A stretch of DNA of 64,000 bases, taken from Verpa conica. Its lineage: Eukaryota > Ascomycota > Pezizomycetes > Pezizales > Morchellaceae. Both the position numbers and the translations under genes were made by a program. The DNA lies in assembly GCA_033030425.1 (NCBI GenBank), contig JAUFSD010000007.1, positions 1,612,001 through 1,676,000 of the forward strand. The letters are read 5' to 3'. The notes under the pieces were generated by a model. That model saw only the letters and a list, made by a program, of their open reading frames with translations. It was not told the origin of the DNA and made no database searches. Shown piece after piece: positions 51,305 through 63,439 of this stretch; the stretch's first letter is position 1, and the number at the start of each line of letters is the position of its first letter.

Positions 51305-52273
51305 AGGTTGTAGAGGTTGTATATATTTTTTGACATAGATCGTCTGTGTTATGAGAATAAAAATTGTTGTGTGTTTGGCTTATGTGATTTATATGGGTAG
51401 AGTTTTTGATACCGGTTCATAGTCATGCAAGTCGATAAAGCAGTTCTTGGGAAGGTTTCTACTTGGTGCTAGTGTGTATAGTCTAAGAGTCCCATTAAAA
51501 TACATAAATTTCAATAATTAAGGCCAATATGGTAGAGGGTAAGTATCTGGCAGTAGAGAATTCACCCGATTAACTGCCTATCTACCCATATCTACCTCTA
51601 CTCGTATACCTAGACCCAATGCGGAGCGTTGCATTGTGGGATCAGGTAGGTATAGTGCCGTTACAAGTATATAGGTTTTAGGTCTACTATGATGTAGGAG
51701 GCTTCGCTTCTAGGAGCATATATATAGAGAACAGAATTACTCGCTGGAGTGAGTTCTTCTAAGCCTACAGTCTACTCTCGTCCTCTCTATTTAAAACACG
51801 GAGGGGTGGCTTTGTGTCGAGTGAGCGTTCATGACGCCTAGCCAGTATCTAATAGCCGTGTCTAGAAAGGTAGGTGATCCTAAGATCCTAGGTAAGCATT
51901 TTCCTTTGGGGATCTACGCTTATGAATGTATCCTCTCAGGTTTCTCCCTTCTAAACCTCTCTTGCTAGTTATACGCAGTTATGTCGATTTGGCGAATATT
52001 TTTAGGAATTTATGAAGTATATAAGGTTTCAATGCGCAATGTTGTCCTATGAGTTAACCTTGCTCATAAAAACCTTTGAGGGGGGTATTAAATAATTCTC
52101 TGTGCTGCTGCTTTTCAGGCCAGATCACCCAAGCTGAAATACTTAAATACAAATGCCTCAGTATAATCGTGTTCACTTTTCTTCCTCACAGCACCCATCT
52201 CCATTTCATTATCGTCTGCCCTTGCTTCGAGAACTTACCAGCCAAACGATATCACCTTTATATCAACCTAAAG
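51305..52273. other. Spacer with an imperfect palindrome
   Basis: No gene. An imperfect inverted repeat occurs at about 51602-51655: TATACCT...CCCAATGC on the left against GCATTGTGGG...AGGTATA on the right. The remainder is AT-rich. Confidence 0.45.
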
Positions 52274-54031
52274 ATGACTGATTTTTCTAGAATTATCACT
52301 TGGCCCGACGAAGGCGACCAGAGCAACTACACATGGCTTGAAGTACCTTGCGACCCAGACTACTTCGACGACGATTATTACTCTGAAATCTTTTTCAATT
52401 CCTTCCTCGAAATTGATATGGTTCCCCCTAATTGCAAGATACCATCTGATACCAAGCGTCGTAGGATGATCCCACCAAAGCTCCTCCCCAATAATATGGA
52501 AATGGGAGTCGTGAGGGCTTACCTCCCGCTTGAAATATGGATCGAGATTTTTTCGCAATGCCACCCTGTCTTCCTTGCGAGGACAGCAAGGAAATTGTGT
52601 ACGGCGTTCAAAACCATCATTGATAACAGAGAGGATATATGGAAACGCTCCCGTGAGCGACATCTCTCGTATCCGATAAAGTACCCGGAGCCAGTATTCG
52701 GCTTAACCGAAAGTCAGATGTTCGACCTACATTGGGGAATTGGTTGCATGCTTTGTGACGAAGCTCCGCTAACTAGAAAGTGTTATTGGACTTTAAGGGC
52801 CAGGTGCTGTATGGAGTGTTCGTGTAAGAGGATGACAGATGTACGTGTTAGCAGGACCAATTCCAGATCTTCCTTGATTCTAAATCCTCAGTTGAGAGAC
52901 CCTTAAATATCTAATAAACTAACTATCTAGGTGTAGAAAAGTAAAATAATTTCAAGAAAAAACTTTAAAAAAGAGTGGATGGAGTTTTTGATCCCTGAGA
53001 AAACACTTGGTATATTATAAAACCCTCTCACATTTTAGATAGCCTAAATTTCTTATAGATTGTGTACTAATAGGATATCTTATGTAGGGGAAAGTTGGGA
53101 TAACAAAGTGAGAAATAGCAATGTTAGTTATTATTGGCGTAAAGATGTCCACACCCTCGAAAGAAAAATGATAAGGAATCCCAAATTAGTCGAGAAACTT
53201 AGGGCTAGCGTGCTCAAAGACAAGGAAGACTATAAGAAGATTTTTGAGTTCACTAGTAAACGTAAGAAATACTTAGCATTACCTAATTCTACCAGATACT
53301 AATAAACCAGGTCAGTTCTCACTCATGCACACAGAGAAGTTGAACAAGCTTTAGAGAGACGTGAGAAGGAAATTATGGATAAATTCATGACCTTCGATCC
53401 GCCCCTAGAAAGAAACGCTATAACAACGTTGACGACTATTAGAGAGGCATTACGCATCCCATTCCCACTTACAGATAACGCATGGTCTAAAATTTACAAA
53501 GAGGTCAATGCCGAGCTAAGACTGAAGAAAGAAAGAAAAGAGAACCTATCCGAACTTCACAATATAGAACAAGATTTAGTTTTAAGAGCCCAAAGTTTAC
53601 TAATAGGAATTCATAAAGGTCTAGGAAATGAACTCGACAGCACCCGAGAATTGGCTCTAAAAGTCCTCAGTGAGACCCGGAACGACTGGTACAAAGGACA
53701 GAAGACTGGGCGACTTGTAGTTCTACCGCTCAGTGTCGCATCTTTTCTATTAACAGAAAAATGGACAGCACTCTTTGATAGTATTAACAGAAATATCTTC
53801 ACCTGTGTGATTTGCCCACCCCCAGTTACAAAATCAGAGAAACCGATGATGTTTGATGAAGTACTCGACCATATATTTCAGGTGCACCAGGACTGCAAGA
53901 AATGGGTTGAGTTGTTGAAGCCGGACCAGAGAAATAATTGGATGGAGGGATATCCTGATGGCAATAAAAGAACAAAGGAGTGGAGATATGCTGAATGGCC
54001 AGAGGACCTGCCATTAGGAGCTTCTGATTGA
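52274..54031 (+). CDS. F-box protein with Cys cluster and C-terminal CxxC...HxxxxH module, 479 aa
   Basis: Proposed exons are 52274-52823, 53088-53261 and 53316-54031. The second intron (54 bp, GTAAGA donor, TACTAAT branch) removes two in-frame TAA codons. The first intron (264 bp, GTAAGA, TACTAAT) is less certain and could hide a small exon. The F-box lies at about residues 83-130 (YLPLEIWIEIFSQCHPVF, then AFKTIIDNREDIWKR). A Cys cluster follows (CMLCDEAP, RARCCMEC). The middle is a charged coiled-coil-like region (YYWRKDVHTLERKMIRNPK, then EVEQALERREKEIMDKF, PFPLTDNAWSKIYKEVNAEL). Near the end are TCVICPPP and FDEVLDHIFQVH, a possible zinc site also seen in the protein at 61735. This layout fits fungal F-box proteins of expanded families; substrate unknown. 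Confidence 0.78.
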
Positions 54032-54711
54032 AAGTATTAGCTCTGTAGTGAGTTTACCAACTAAATAGAATACTGTAAAAGGGTTTGTCTCTAGTTGGTA
54101 GAAGTATACGAAAAGCTATTGGGAAAACACTGTGGAGAGTACTTGGGTTAAATTAATATATGCGTATGGGGTAGGTAAGGATATGTGGGTTACCGAAGTA
54201 GGATACTTAGGTATACCTGTACTTCCCACTTAATGGAGTAGCTACTTACATTATAAATGGGAAATTCACCTACATCCTAACAGAGCTATCCTACTGGCCT
54301 TGTGTATGGAGTACTTTACAGAAGACTTTACATGTGACCTTTTTGCTGCTAAGACGTGAATATTAGCTGGAATAGTAGGTTAGATTTACGAGGCTATAGC
54401 TGTGAAGAATTGAAAATAGTTCTAGAACTTTCTCATAAACGATCACTCTTAAAATCCATAACCCATATGAAGACACAGCAGTACGTAACCAGATATCAAC
54501 ATTTTTTCTGATTCGTAATCAATTAGAAGCGTAACATTCACATCACTTGTGAATCATAAGCCTCTCCCCCACCAATCAAAAATACATACTTTTCCATTCA
54601 CCCGTCATCAAACTCCAAGTCCCCAATACAAAGCAAAAAAAAATTCAATCAACAAATCCACCCACCAATCGAAAAGAATAGATAATATATACTCCCCCCC
54701 TACACACACAC
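54032..54711. other. Spacer, AT-rich
   Basis: Between the convergent F-box and ZZ/EF-hand genes. No gene; short degenerate inverted repeats near 54160-54260 may mark an old insertion. Confidence 0.35.
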
Positions 54712-56876
54712 CTAGAAACTCGCCATATCAATCCAAGTGCCAACAAACCCAAGATCCCGCCCACGTTTGCCCCTCATAATTGCTTCAAACTCACTAAAGT
54801 TGAGTCTGCCCTCGCCACCGCGTTCCTTTATTTCGGCTTTGACCCTTTCGCGCTCAGCAGCTTCTCTCTCCTCTTTCGTGGGTTCTTTTTTCTCTGCTTC
54901 TTTTTTCTCGCTGGCTTCTTCGTCGGGTTCCTTCTTCTCCGAACTTTCGCCGGACTCTTCTTTCTTCTCTTCTGTTACTGGAGTCGAGACTGCGGCTTCT
55001 TTGCTGGACGCCGCTTTCCTGGCTTCAATCGCTGCCTCCTCCTTTGCGGCAAAGAGGAGATCCAATAGATCGTTGAGCCCCTGCTGCGTAATCTCATACA
55101 ATACATCGCTCCCTACATCCTGCCCTTCCCCTCCAACCCCGCTATCAACATCCTCGTCCTCTAAAAACTCCCTTCGCCTCGCCTCCTTTTCTGCAGGTGA
55201 TGACTCTGATTCAGATGACCCCGTCTCTGGGACTAAACTCGGCATCGTTGCTGCCACCGCAGCCGCAGAGTTACTGTCTTCCCCAGAAGCCAGCCAGTCC
55301 TCAAATGTCTGATCGTCTTCTGTGCCGCTCGTGACTTCTGGTAACCGAGGTGCAGTCGAGTGTCGGAGTTCACTAGCAATTACGTGGCGAGAGGCCCGGT
55401 CATCACCAGAAGGGAGGATTACGGGATGGATATCAACGTCTGAATCTGCTTCCCAGGCTTCGTCGCCACTACCACTATTACCTTTACCTTCGCGGTGGGA
55501 ACTGGCAGGAATTGAGCCAGCGAAAGCGGCAGAGATAGGTTGGGAGCCAATTAACACATTGGCGGCTTGGTTGGCTTCGAGCATATCGTCTTCCATTGAG
55601 GCTACCATGTCTTTTACTAGGTCCTTGCTCAAGGCATAGAATGCACGGAACATGCGTAGGAAGTCCTTACGGTCGACGTAACCATCGCCATCGAGATCGT
55701 AGCCTTTAAAGATACGTTTTAGTTTTTCTGGATTGCGGTTCTTGTTGGGGTTTAGTGCAGATAAACCACGAACAAACTCCTCGAAGCCAATAAGGCCATT
55801 CGAGTCGGTATCATAGAAGGCGAACATGCGGTCATAGATTAGATTTGGAGGTGGAGGACGGACATGGGTATTGGGGACGAAACATTTATCAAAAGTTTGT
55901 CGAGAAATTGCGCCGTGGAGGTGAAGAGGGTCATCAAGGTATTCAGTTGCAGCTAGGCATTTAAATTGCTCATAGAGGGCTTCAATTTCGGTTGATTCAA
56001 CTATTCTTGTCAGTATTTTCTTACTCTTCAAGGAGAGGAGGGTACGTACATCCAATTGTTTCCCCAAATGACTTGGGTACACTCGCCGGGAGTGCAGGTG
56101 GCATAAGTCCCGGTTTCCCAGGATACCATGGTGTTTGTGCCTGCCTTGGGTTCCCTAAAAACGGAGCGGGGATGCGGACTTTGTAGAATAGGTGAGTTTT
56201 AGGGTGGGAGTCGAGGGCTTCGCAGTTTTCGCACAGGTCAAAGTCGACGCAGTTTGCACAGCGGTAGCGGATACCACGTATTGGCATTACATTACAGCTA
56301 TTGCAAGTTACCCCGCGGTGAACATAGCAGTCACGTTTGGATTGCTCCTATTTGGAGTTAGCTTCTGGCTAGGAGTGGGGTGGAGAGGGTTACTTCGGCA
56401 ATCAGGTAGAGCAGATTCAATAAATTTTGGTTTTCCTTTGGTTCCGATGGGTCCGATGGGTCAGGCGGGTCTGGCGCAAATGAAAAATCATCGTCATCAT
56501 CTGCAGCCCTGCCCACACCACGAGCCCCTTGAGCAGCAGCTCCAGACTCTGCAAGTGCACCAGCTTCTGATTCCGGGATATTGATCACACCCTCGACACC
56601 CTGCACTCCAGCCAGTTCATCTATCACGATCCCACCAGAGTCCGGGTCAGCTGTACTTGATGAAGCTGCAGAGTTTTGGTTTGAGTTACTGTTATTCCTC
56701 CTTCCGGAACGACGTGACACCCTGCGGGCATTAGAGCGCTTTAGACGCTTTGCAGCGGGGCGTGAGGAGTTGTAGACTATGTGATATGCGAGGAGGGAAA
56801 CGGCGACAGCAGCGACGGGGATAATAACGGGGTAGAATCTAGAGAGGGAGGATTGACGGAGTGTTGATAGTGACAT
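54712..56876 (-). CDS. Membrane-anchored ZZ zinc-finger / EF-hand protein, 689 aa
   Basis: Exons 56876-56394, 56347-56050 and 56000-54712; introns of 46 bp (GTAACC) and 49 bp (GTACGT, CTGAC branch). An N-terminal membrane segment lies at about residues 14-36 (FYPVIIPVAAVAVSLLAYHI), followed by a basic and then Ser/Asp-rich linker. The ZZ finger (about 165-215) reads HRGVTCNSCNVMPIRGIRYR and CANCVDFDLCENCEA. Two canonical EF-hand loops follow, DTDSNGLIGFEE and DLDGDGYVDRKD, with all calcium-ligand positions filled. A long Glu/Lys/Ser-rich tail (EEKKEESGESSEKKEPDEE) precedes a last conserved block (GRLNFSEFEAIMRGKRGRD). A fungal-wide family of unknown role; calcium-regulated scaffold at an organelle membrane is inference. 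The gene is divergent from ERV14. Confidence 0.9.
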
Positions 56877-57586
56877 ATCTATGTGAGATGAGGTCTGAGG
56901 TGGGGGGGAGAGGGGGAGAGAGGGGGGTGATGAGGAATGACGTCGGGGGTCTCTACTGTCAGGCTAATAATATCGAGTAGGGTGCTGCCTGAGGAAAGCT
57001 TTGGGATGAGAGCTTCGGTGCAAGTGGCGTTGTTGGATATTATATGTGGCGTGGATCAAGGGTGTGGCTGTGATGCCTCTTTCGGGGTTTTTTGCACTGC
57101 TCTTCCCTGCCTTGCTTTCTTGACGTTGTTGGTCCAAGCCTCTCTGTTCCCAGCCCGGTCTCTCTGAGAAGAACAACACTCAACATCCGCCTGAATATCC
57201 AGTATCATATATCCCAGGTCTTTTCTCAAGAAACCCCTTTATCTCTGCCTCTGTTCCTGTCTCTGCGTCTTCCTCCTCTCCCCCGGTGTCACCTTCTCCC
57301 TCGTAAGTGCCTCTCTCCTGCAACTCTTCCTCTTCTACTCTGCTAGAACCTTCCCCTCCCGCTTGGGCCTCCCCTGTCTAACCCGTGCCTTTTTCCACCA
57401 CCCGCAGATCTGTTCTTTTCTCTTTTCCGGTGGTCCTCATCCTTCCCGCGCCGTTTTTTCTTTCCTCTCACTCGACCGTCTCTCGCCGCACCGTATTTAA
57501 CGTTTTACGCACTACCCACGATTTACGGCAAAGATAAACGAAACCCTACTTAACCTTCTTCCCTTACAACACCAACAACAGCTCCA
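56877..57586. promoter_or_regulatory. Bidirectional promoter of the ZZ/EF-hand and ERV14 genes
   Basis: About 710 bases between divergent starts. The half next to ERV14 (57170-57480) is strongly pyrimidine-rich, typical of the leader of an actively expressed fungal gene. Confidence 0.55.
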
Positions 57587-58282
57587 ATGATGTCCGGGGA
57601 AGCGTGGCTCTACCTCCTATCGGTATTACTCAATGCCGTCAACCTGTTCCTCCAGGTATTCTTCACTATAATGTGAGTCCCTTGTCATCCGCATCTTATC
57701 TGGCCTCTTTGGTTGCTGTGCTAACGAGCGAATAAGGTACTCGGACCTGGAATGCGATTACATCAACCCCATCGACCTCTGCAACCGTCTCAACACCTAC
57801 ATCATCCCTGAAGCTGCCGTACATGGCTTCCTGACCATTCTATTCCTCATTAATGGATACTGGGTTGCACTGATTCTGAATCTGCCGTTATTGGCGTTTA
57901 ATGTCAAGAAGTATGTTTTTTTATTTCCTGCATTCCTCGTTGTGGCGGCTCGGGAGATAAGCGGCCACGTTTGGTTTTTTCCTCGGAGGCGAGATAAGAG
58001 CTAACCGAAAATAGAATCCTCGATAACGCGCATCTTCTTGATGCAACGGAAATTTTCAGGACACTGAATAAGCACAAGAAGGTTCGTCGCATCCCATCCT
58101 GCATTATGCATCCTAAAACTCCTCAATACGCTCCTACATATTTTCCGGCATGTGATTGCATTAGCTAATTTTTATCTTTATGAGAATAGGAATCCTTTAT
58201 CAAGCTCGGTTTCCATCTCGTCATGTTCTTCTTCTATCTCTACAGCATGATTGTCGCTCTCATTCGCGACGAGACCCACTAA
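57587..58282 (+). CDS. ERV14: Cornichon family COPII cargo receptor, 139 aa
   Basis: Erv14/cornichon loads membrane cargo into COPII vesicles at the ER. Exons 57587-57672, 57737-57910, 58015-58081 and 58190-58282; all four joins are GT-AG and in frame. Three hydrophobic segments are visible: [39 protein letters not shown] and [20 protein letters not shown]. The loop carries [19 protein letters not shown] and the conserved [20 protein letters not shown]. The length of 139 residues matches yeast Erv14 (138). An alternative start is the adjacent second ATG at 57590. It shares a promoter region with the ZZ/EF-hand membrane protein. Confidence 0.96.
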
Positions 58283-59630
58283 GCATTTTCCGACTTTATT
58301 TTTGCTTGGCATCGCGGGAGTTGGGGTAGGCTGATTAGGGGACCGATAATACTAAAGAATCTTGGGCGATAAAGGATTATTGAAAGGGATAAGAGGTGGG
58401 CGAAGTGAAAAGATTCAAAGGATATATGACAATGCTGGATGGATGTTGGAGGGGGAGGTAGGCTAATACAGACTTTCCTCTTTTCTGGGAGTAAGGGATT
58501 TGTGATACTATTACCTGTATAGACACTTCTATTGCTGCTATTTTACTTATTGCTACTTTCTACTCTACTGCGACTGCTTTGGTGCTACGTTTGGAGCAGG
58601 GTGGTTGGGTTTTCTTGTGCTGTTCGGGTCTCTTTATTTCGGTTCCTGTATGCGCGTAGTTCGAATTATGCATGTAGTTATGATGTTTCTCATTTTTCTT
58701 TGATGTGTATTTGGCAGGGGAAAGGGGGGAAGGTTAGGAAAATCGGAGGGTTGGGCCAGGGATGATTAATATGAATAGTGCGGTTTAATGATTCTAGTAT
58801 TACAAATATCTGTCTCGGCGTTTTGGTAGTATCAGGTGTGTAATCAGGTGTGTAATTTTGCATGTGATTCTAGGTCATTCGGACGATAGCGAGGATATCG
58901 GGCCGTGAGGTGATGACACGAGTGATTCCCGATGATTGCCAGGTTCAGGGCCGGATGGCTTAGGACAACATAGACATCCTTGGAAAAGCTTGTCTTAAGC
59001 TCTAGCCACTTGTTCTTGGCGTTAATTACAGGTTCTTTCCTTTCCAGCTAGAGACAGCCGTGTGAGTTGTTAGCCCTGAGAGAGGCAATAGGTATTTTGA
59101 TTATAGAGATGTATAGTATTCGTAATACCAAATTATAAATATAAATATATGGTTATGTGTTTTGGGTAGGGTTAGAGTATAACATGAGATATTAAAAACG
59201 GGAAACATAACAGCTACGTAGATCTACCCTCTATCAAGTCTCTCTAGTCCGAGTATAGATGACTACCGCTAGTAGGCTAATAGCTTCTTCGCTGCTGTAG
59301 ATTACTAGATACTATTTGAAAAGAGAGGAGTTAAAAGGACACCTAGTCGGTGGTAATTAAGAATAGAATGTAATATAATAAGAAAACATATTCCATGCTC
59401 TGAAATATAAAAGTTTGTACCTAGGCTAGGCTCGTTCCCCATCTCCACCAATTGCAAGTACCGGAGGCAAGCTGCCATCGGTGCTGGGTACGAGACTACC
59501 CAGATGCCTCATTAAGGAGAAATAAACAAAAAAAAACTATGAGGAAGTCACAAAAGAAAAACAAACATGGCTAGAATGGATATATCGATACAGTTTATCC
59601 GCTACAATCCCACTTGGTTATAGCTATCGT
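58283..59630. other. Intergenic region after ERV14
   Basis: AT-rich 3' flank. The frame at 58532-58765 is hydrophobic low-complexity and not accepted. No other feature. Confidence 0.4.
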
Positions 59631-60371
59631 TCATTTCTTTGTACCTCTTACGGGCTTTACTATGTTGGGAATCTTCCTGAGGCGTGCTTCTTTTAGGGGA
59701 GTTTCTAGATGCTTCAGCGTCACATCCATCCAATTCCCATAATTATCAAGCTTGATATATTTATTAGCGCCCCACAGTAGGAGTTCATCACGAATTGTCG
59801 GAAAGTTGTGAATCTGTGCATAATATAGTGGTGTCCTCCCGGAATCCCCTGTAATATCAACGTCTGCTCCATTATTTAGCAAGAATTTAACCATATTTAT
59901 ATCGTTGTCTTTTACAGCCTTGTGGAGTGGAGAGTCGTCATAGGGTTCCGGATTATTAAAACTCATTACTTGAGCTGTCTCATTGTCATCAAACCCCTTT
60001 TCTACCAGGAGGCGAGCCATTGGGATATTCCCAACGCTTACAGCAAAATCAAGAGCTGACAGTTTGTAGATTTTGTCCTGGTAGGTATATGCACACGAAG
60101 GTGATAGTAGGAGCGATATTTGTTCGTCTATATTGACTGGGAGTACCGGCTTATAAATGTTACTATTGGTGCTTCTCTTGATGGTAATATCGACCCCACT
60201 ACTCAATAGACACCGAAGGGCTGCTTTGTTTTTATCAACCATTGCTAGGTATATCGCCGTTACAATATATCCAGCCTTAAATCGAGGGCTAAATGATGCT
60301 ATGTCGGGACTAGGAGAATAATTCTCGAGAAGGAGGTTGTAGGCTTTTTCTTCTTCTCTGGAACAATCCAT
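59631..60371 (-). CDS. Ankyrin-repeat protein, 246 aa
   Basis: Single-exon gene with ATG at 60371. Ankyrin repeats are recognisable at about residues 34-62 (TAIYLAMVDKNKAALRCLLS), 103-130 (LSALDFAVSVGNIPMARLLV), 146-176 (SPLHKAVKDNDINMVKFLLN, then NGADVDI) and 179-206 (GRTPLYYAQIHNFPTIRDEL). Each has the TPLHxAxxxxxxxxVxxLL pattern, more or less degenerate. There is no enzyme or other domain, so a protein-binding role is all that can be said. Single ankyrin proteins of this kind are often lineage-specific and duplicated in fungi. The basic C-terminus (KEARLRKIPNIVKPVRGTKK) is odd for the family. It sits alone between two large spacers. Confidence 0.85.
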   Translation of the reverse strand: MDCSREEEKAYNLLLENYSPSPDIASFSPRFKAGYIVTAIYLAMVDKNKAALRCLLSSGVDITIKRSTNSNIYKPVLPVNIDEQISLLLSPSCAYTYQDKIYKLSALDFAVSVGNIPMARLLVEKGFDDNETAQVMSFNNPEPYDDSPLHKAVKDNDINMVKFLLNNGADVDITGDSGRTPLYYAQIHNFPTIRDELLLWGANKYIKLDNYGNWMDVTLKHLETPLKEARLRKIPNIVKPVRGTKK

Positions 60372-61734
60372 TAGCTGGGATCCACACGCGGGGGTTGAGA
60401 GAGATATGTCGAGTGGTTGTAGGTGTTTAAATGTGGTTATATCCGCTTCTTGGAAAGGTGGCCCTCAACCTCAATTTATACCCACATTTACTGGCATCCT
60501 TTAAATTCTTTAGATACTCAGGTACCACCACAATGTATATAATGTATATCAATAACCTAGGATAAATTAACCATAGAAGCCAAGTGGAGAAAATGTCGTT
60601 TATCCTTCTATGACAGGGGCTCCTTTGAAACCCATAGGGTGAATAGAACTCTCAACTTGCTTATAAGTATAGACTTCCACTACTCTAGTACTATTTCCTG
60701 GGTGTGACTGCAACTAAATTAATTTCTTAGTGAAACCGCCTTTCTCATCAATCCTTAAGAGGGCCTCTTACAGGCGGCATCATCCAGGGAATCAGTGTTA
60801 CTCTGTTAAGTAGTAACCTTGACCTTTTTTTTCCATGTTTTTTTTATTGAGCGTATTTTTCTAAATCAGCAGACCACTCCTGTAGACAGAGACTAGTGAA
60901 ATTATCGAAATAACGTTCTATGAGGCTCTGTGTCAGGATTAGTATAAACACACCTGGGTTATTGAATAACTGCTGGAAATCTGATAGCACTTGATTGTTA
61001 ATATGTAACCAGTCCATCAAAGCAGGGGTGGTTAATGAATGAGTGTACGGTGGGAGCATCCCCTTATATACCTTTTTAAAGCAGTATAGCCATTATATAA
61101 GTCTAGCTTGTGAATTCCGGACCCTGCACTGTCTTGTGCCTCAGCAGACCGTACGATGACGTGGTCAATACGTCATCAGGATTCTTGGGGGCCTATATAG
61201 GCCGAGTGACGCTTCTCTTTTTCCTAGGCTCTAGTAAATTAAGTGATCCCCAATGCCTTTTCTACTACCACTGTACGTAGATACTTTGTTATTTAGTCTC
61301 AGCAAATCCAGTCCGCTAATTTAGGCCCGAATTGGTAATATTATTAGTGTAAAGAAGTTTCTTTCGGTGATATTTGGCCAAATATAATATGCTTAGCGGT
61401 TGTTTTAGGGTAGGGTTTGCTGAATTAAATTTTCAAGACCATGAGATGCCAAGCAATCTTCTTATTCAGCTCCCTCCACTGGAAAGGATTTCAATAGGAC
61501 TTTCCTCCCCCATTTACCCATTATTCCACCAACGAGTATCTAGGGCTCTTGTTGCGCCCTATTGGAGACTAGTCCTTCCCACCAAACTTTAAAGACACTA
61601 CCGACCTGAGAGAAAAACAAACCTTGGGCATTCCATCCCCCCCCCAATTATTTCCATCAGCCCTACCTAGGTCTTTTCATCAGTTATTCTATTTTATCAT
61701 TCACTCTTTTTCTCCCTCAATCAAGTTAGTCACA
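60372..61734. other. Spacer between the ankyrin and Cys/His-module genes
   Basis: No accepted gene. A 71-codon minus-strand frame at 60844-61059 has protein-like composition but no recognisable domain, and could be a relic exon. Confidence 0.4.
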
Positions 61735-63211
61735 ATGGAGGAAGCTACTATTTTCAAAGGAACAGCTGGCCTCACTCCTACATTACCAACGCTAGTAGCC
61801 AGGGCCAGTGAAGCAGACATTGAAACTCCCGTTTCGTCCAATCCCCCAAGTAAGGAGCCCAGAGATAATCGAGAAGCCGGGTGGGGGCAGAAGAAAGAGA
61901 TGCATCCTGACAAACTGAAGCATAATGAGAGGGAGGAAGATAACGACAAGACTGCTGACCCGCAACGTACTGTAAAACGCCGCAAAGCCGAGACTAAAGA
62001 AGTAAGGCCCATACCAAAATAACTGCACTTATCCTACTAACAAGGACCTCACTAAACCAAAGCTTATCCAAAAACTGAGAGATGGGGGTAAATTGGAGCT
62101 TATATATGACTGGATAAACGAATTCCTTCAAGAGAACGGCGGAACTGTTGATGAAGGCTTGGAGTCCTACTTTGCCATCCGAGTTTTAAACCACGTTAGA
62201 AAAATGTGGTCCACGACACAGGAGGATACGGATGAGCCTTTACTGCTCACCGTAGCAAAATACATAGCAGAAAACCTGATCCTGGAAATCTGCAACAAGA
62301 GAGCGAAAATATTTTGTTGCGGATTGTGCGATCTCGATAAATGCTTCAGCTTTGTGCCTCTATTCCACCATATGGGGAGCCAGCACCGAACGGAGGAAGA
62401 TTGGAAGAATCTGATGACAGTTCATGAGAGTGAACTAGCCGTAACTTGGTCCTTTGCACCGTGGCCAGAGTACCTACCGATTCGCAGAAAAACGATTACG
62501 CCACTAGAGGGGGCTGAAGCCCTCAAAGATCACATGAGGGAAACTGTTTGGAAGATGAATAAGTTCAGAGTCATGCCAGCTGCCTACCGCCTCGCCCTAT
62601 GGTTCTACCTTAGTCTTGAGTGGTACATCAAGTATTTTGGATTGACAAACCCCGACTCCGAGATATTTGCTCAAAGCGCCGATTATATTCTAGAAGATAC
62701 AGAAAATTCTATTTTCAGAGTGCTGCAATGTAATGTCTGTGGCAGCATCACTAACAAAAAGGGTAACCCATGGAGATGGGATGACTTGAGACGACATTTT
62801 GAAGGTGCCCATGCCAGTGCTGAGATGGGGTGGACATGGATGGAGAAGATGATTGGACTTCCTGCAGAGAGGATGGTCCCCACATTCGGTGAGGAAATCT
62901 CAGATGAAAATGTCAAGAAAGAGTGGCTTGAGCTATGGTGGAGAGTGGACAAACGAAGGGAAATGCTAGTTGCCGTGGCGGACGCGAAGGCTAGTGGAAG
63001 CGTTATAAGAGTAGCTAATAGAAATTCGAAGTCTCCCCATCCGTCGGACACGAACTTAGCCTCATATTCGAAGAATATCACGTGGAGATCAGGTTTAGCT
63101 GAGTCTAGGAAAAAGAGAAAAGACCAAGGGAATACACACATTTATCTTAAGGATCGAAAAAAGCGTTACAACTCGATAATCACCGGTAATGAGGAGATTA
63201 TGTTGGAATAG
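61735..63211 (+). CDS. Protein with two CxxC...HxxxxH modules, 471 aa
   Basis: Exons 61735-62001 and 62063-63211. The intron has a GTAAGG donor and a perfect TACTAAC; acceptor AAAG at 62062 (an AAG at 62044 would also keep frame). The first exon is polar, with basic patches (QRTVKRRKAETKE) that may be a nuclear signal. The second holds two C2H2-like units, FCCGLCDLDKCFSFVPLFHH with GSQH, and LQCNVCGSITNKKGNP with LRRHFEGAH. Between them is an aromatic helical segment (YRLALWFYLSLEWYIKYFG), and the tail is basic (RKKRKDQGNTH). The second unit resembles the C-terminal module of the F-box gene at 52274. There is no F-box here. I do not recognise a named family. Confidence 0.8.
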
Positions 63212-63439
63212 GGGAAGGCAAGAATGGGAAGTAGGGGGAGAGCAAAAGAATTAGGTTGTTAGACTTCGTGTCACTGTTTTTGGGTAATACTTGATTAAAT
63301 TTGAGTTATGAAGAGTAGCAAACATAAAATAGAAATTTCTGCATGATTTATAATTACAGTTGAAGTAGAGTTTGTCTAAATAAACTATATCATTCATACT
63401 ACCCTTGATACTTCACCTATTGTTATCTCTTGTAACCTA

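Noticed and set aside
53300..53305. Two consecutive TAA codons in the F-box gene at 52274, first read as C-to-T mutation
   Set aside because: They lie inside a 54-bp intron with GTAAGA donor and TACTAAT branch, and the join keeps frame.
60844..61059. 71-codon minus-strand frame
   Set aside because: Protein-like composition but no domain, no splice partners and no start context; left as a possible relic.
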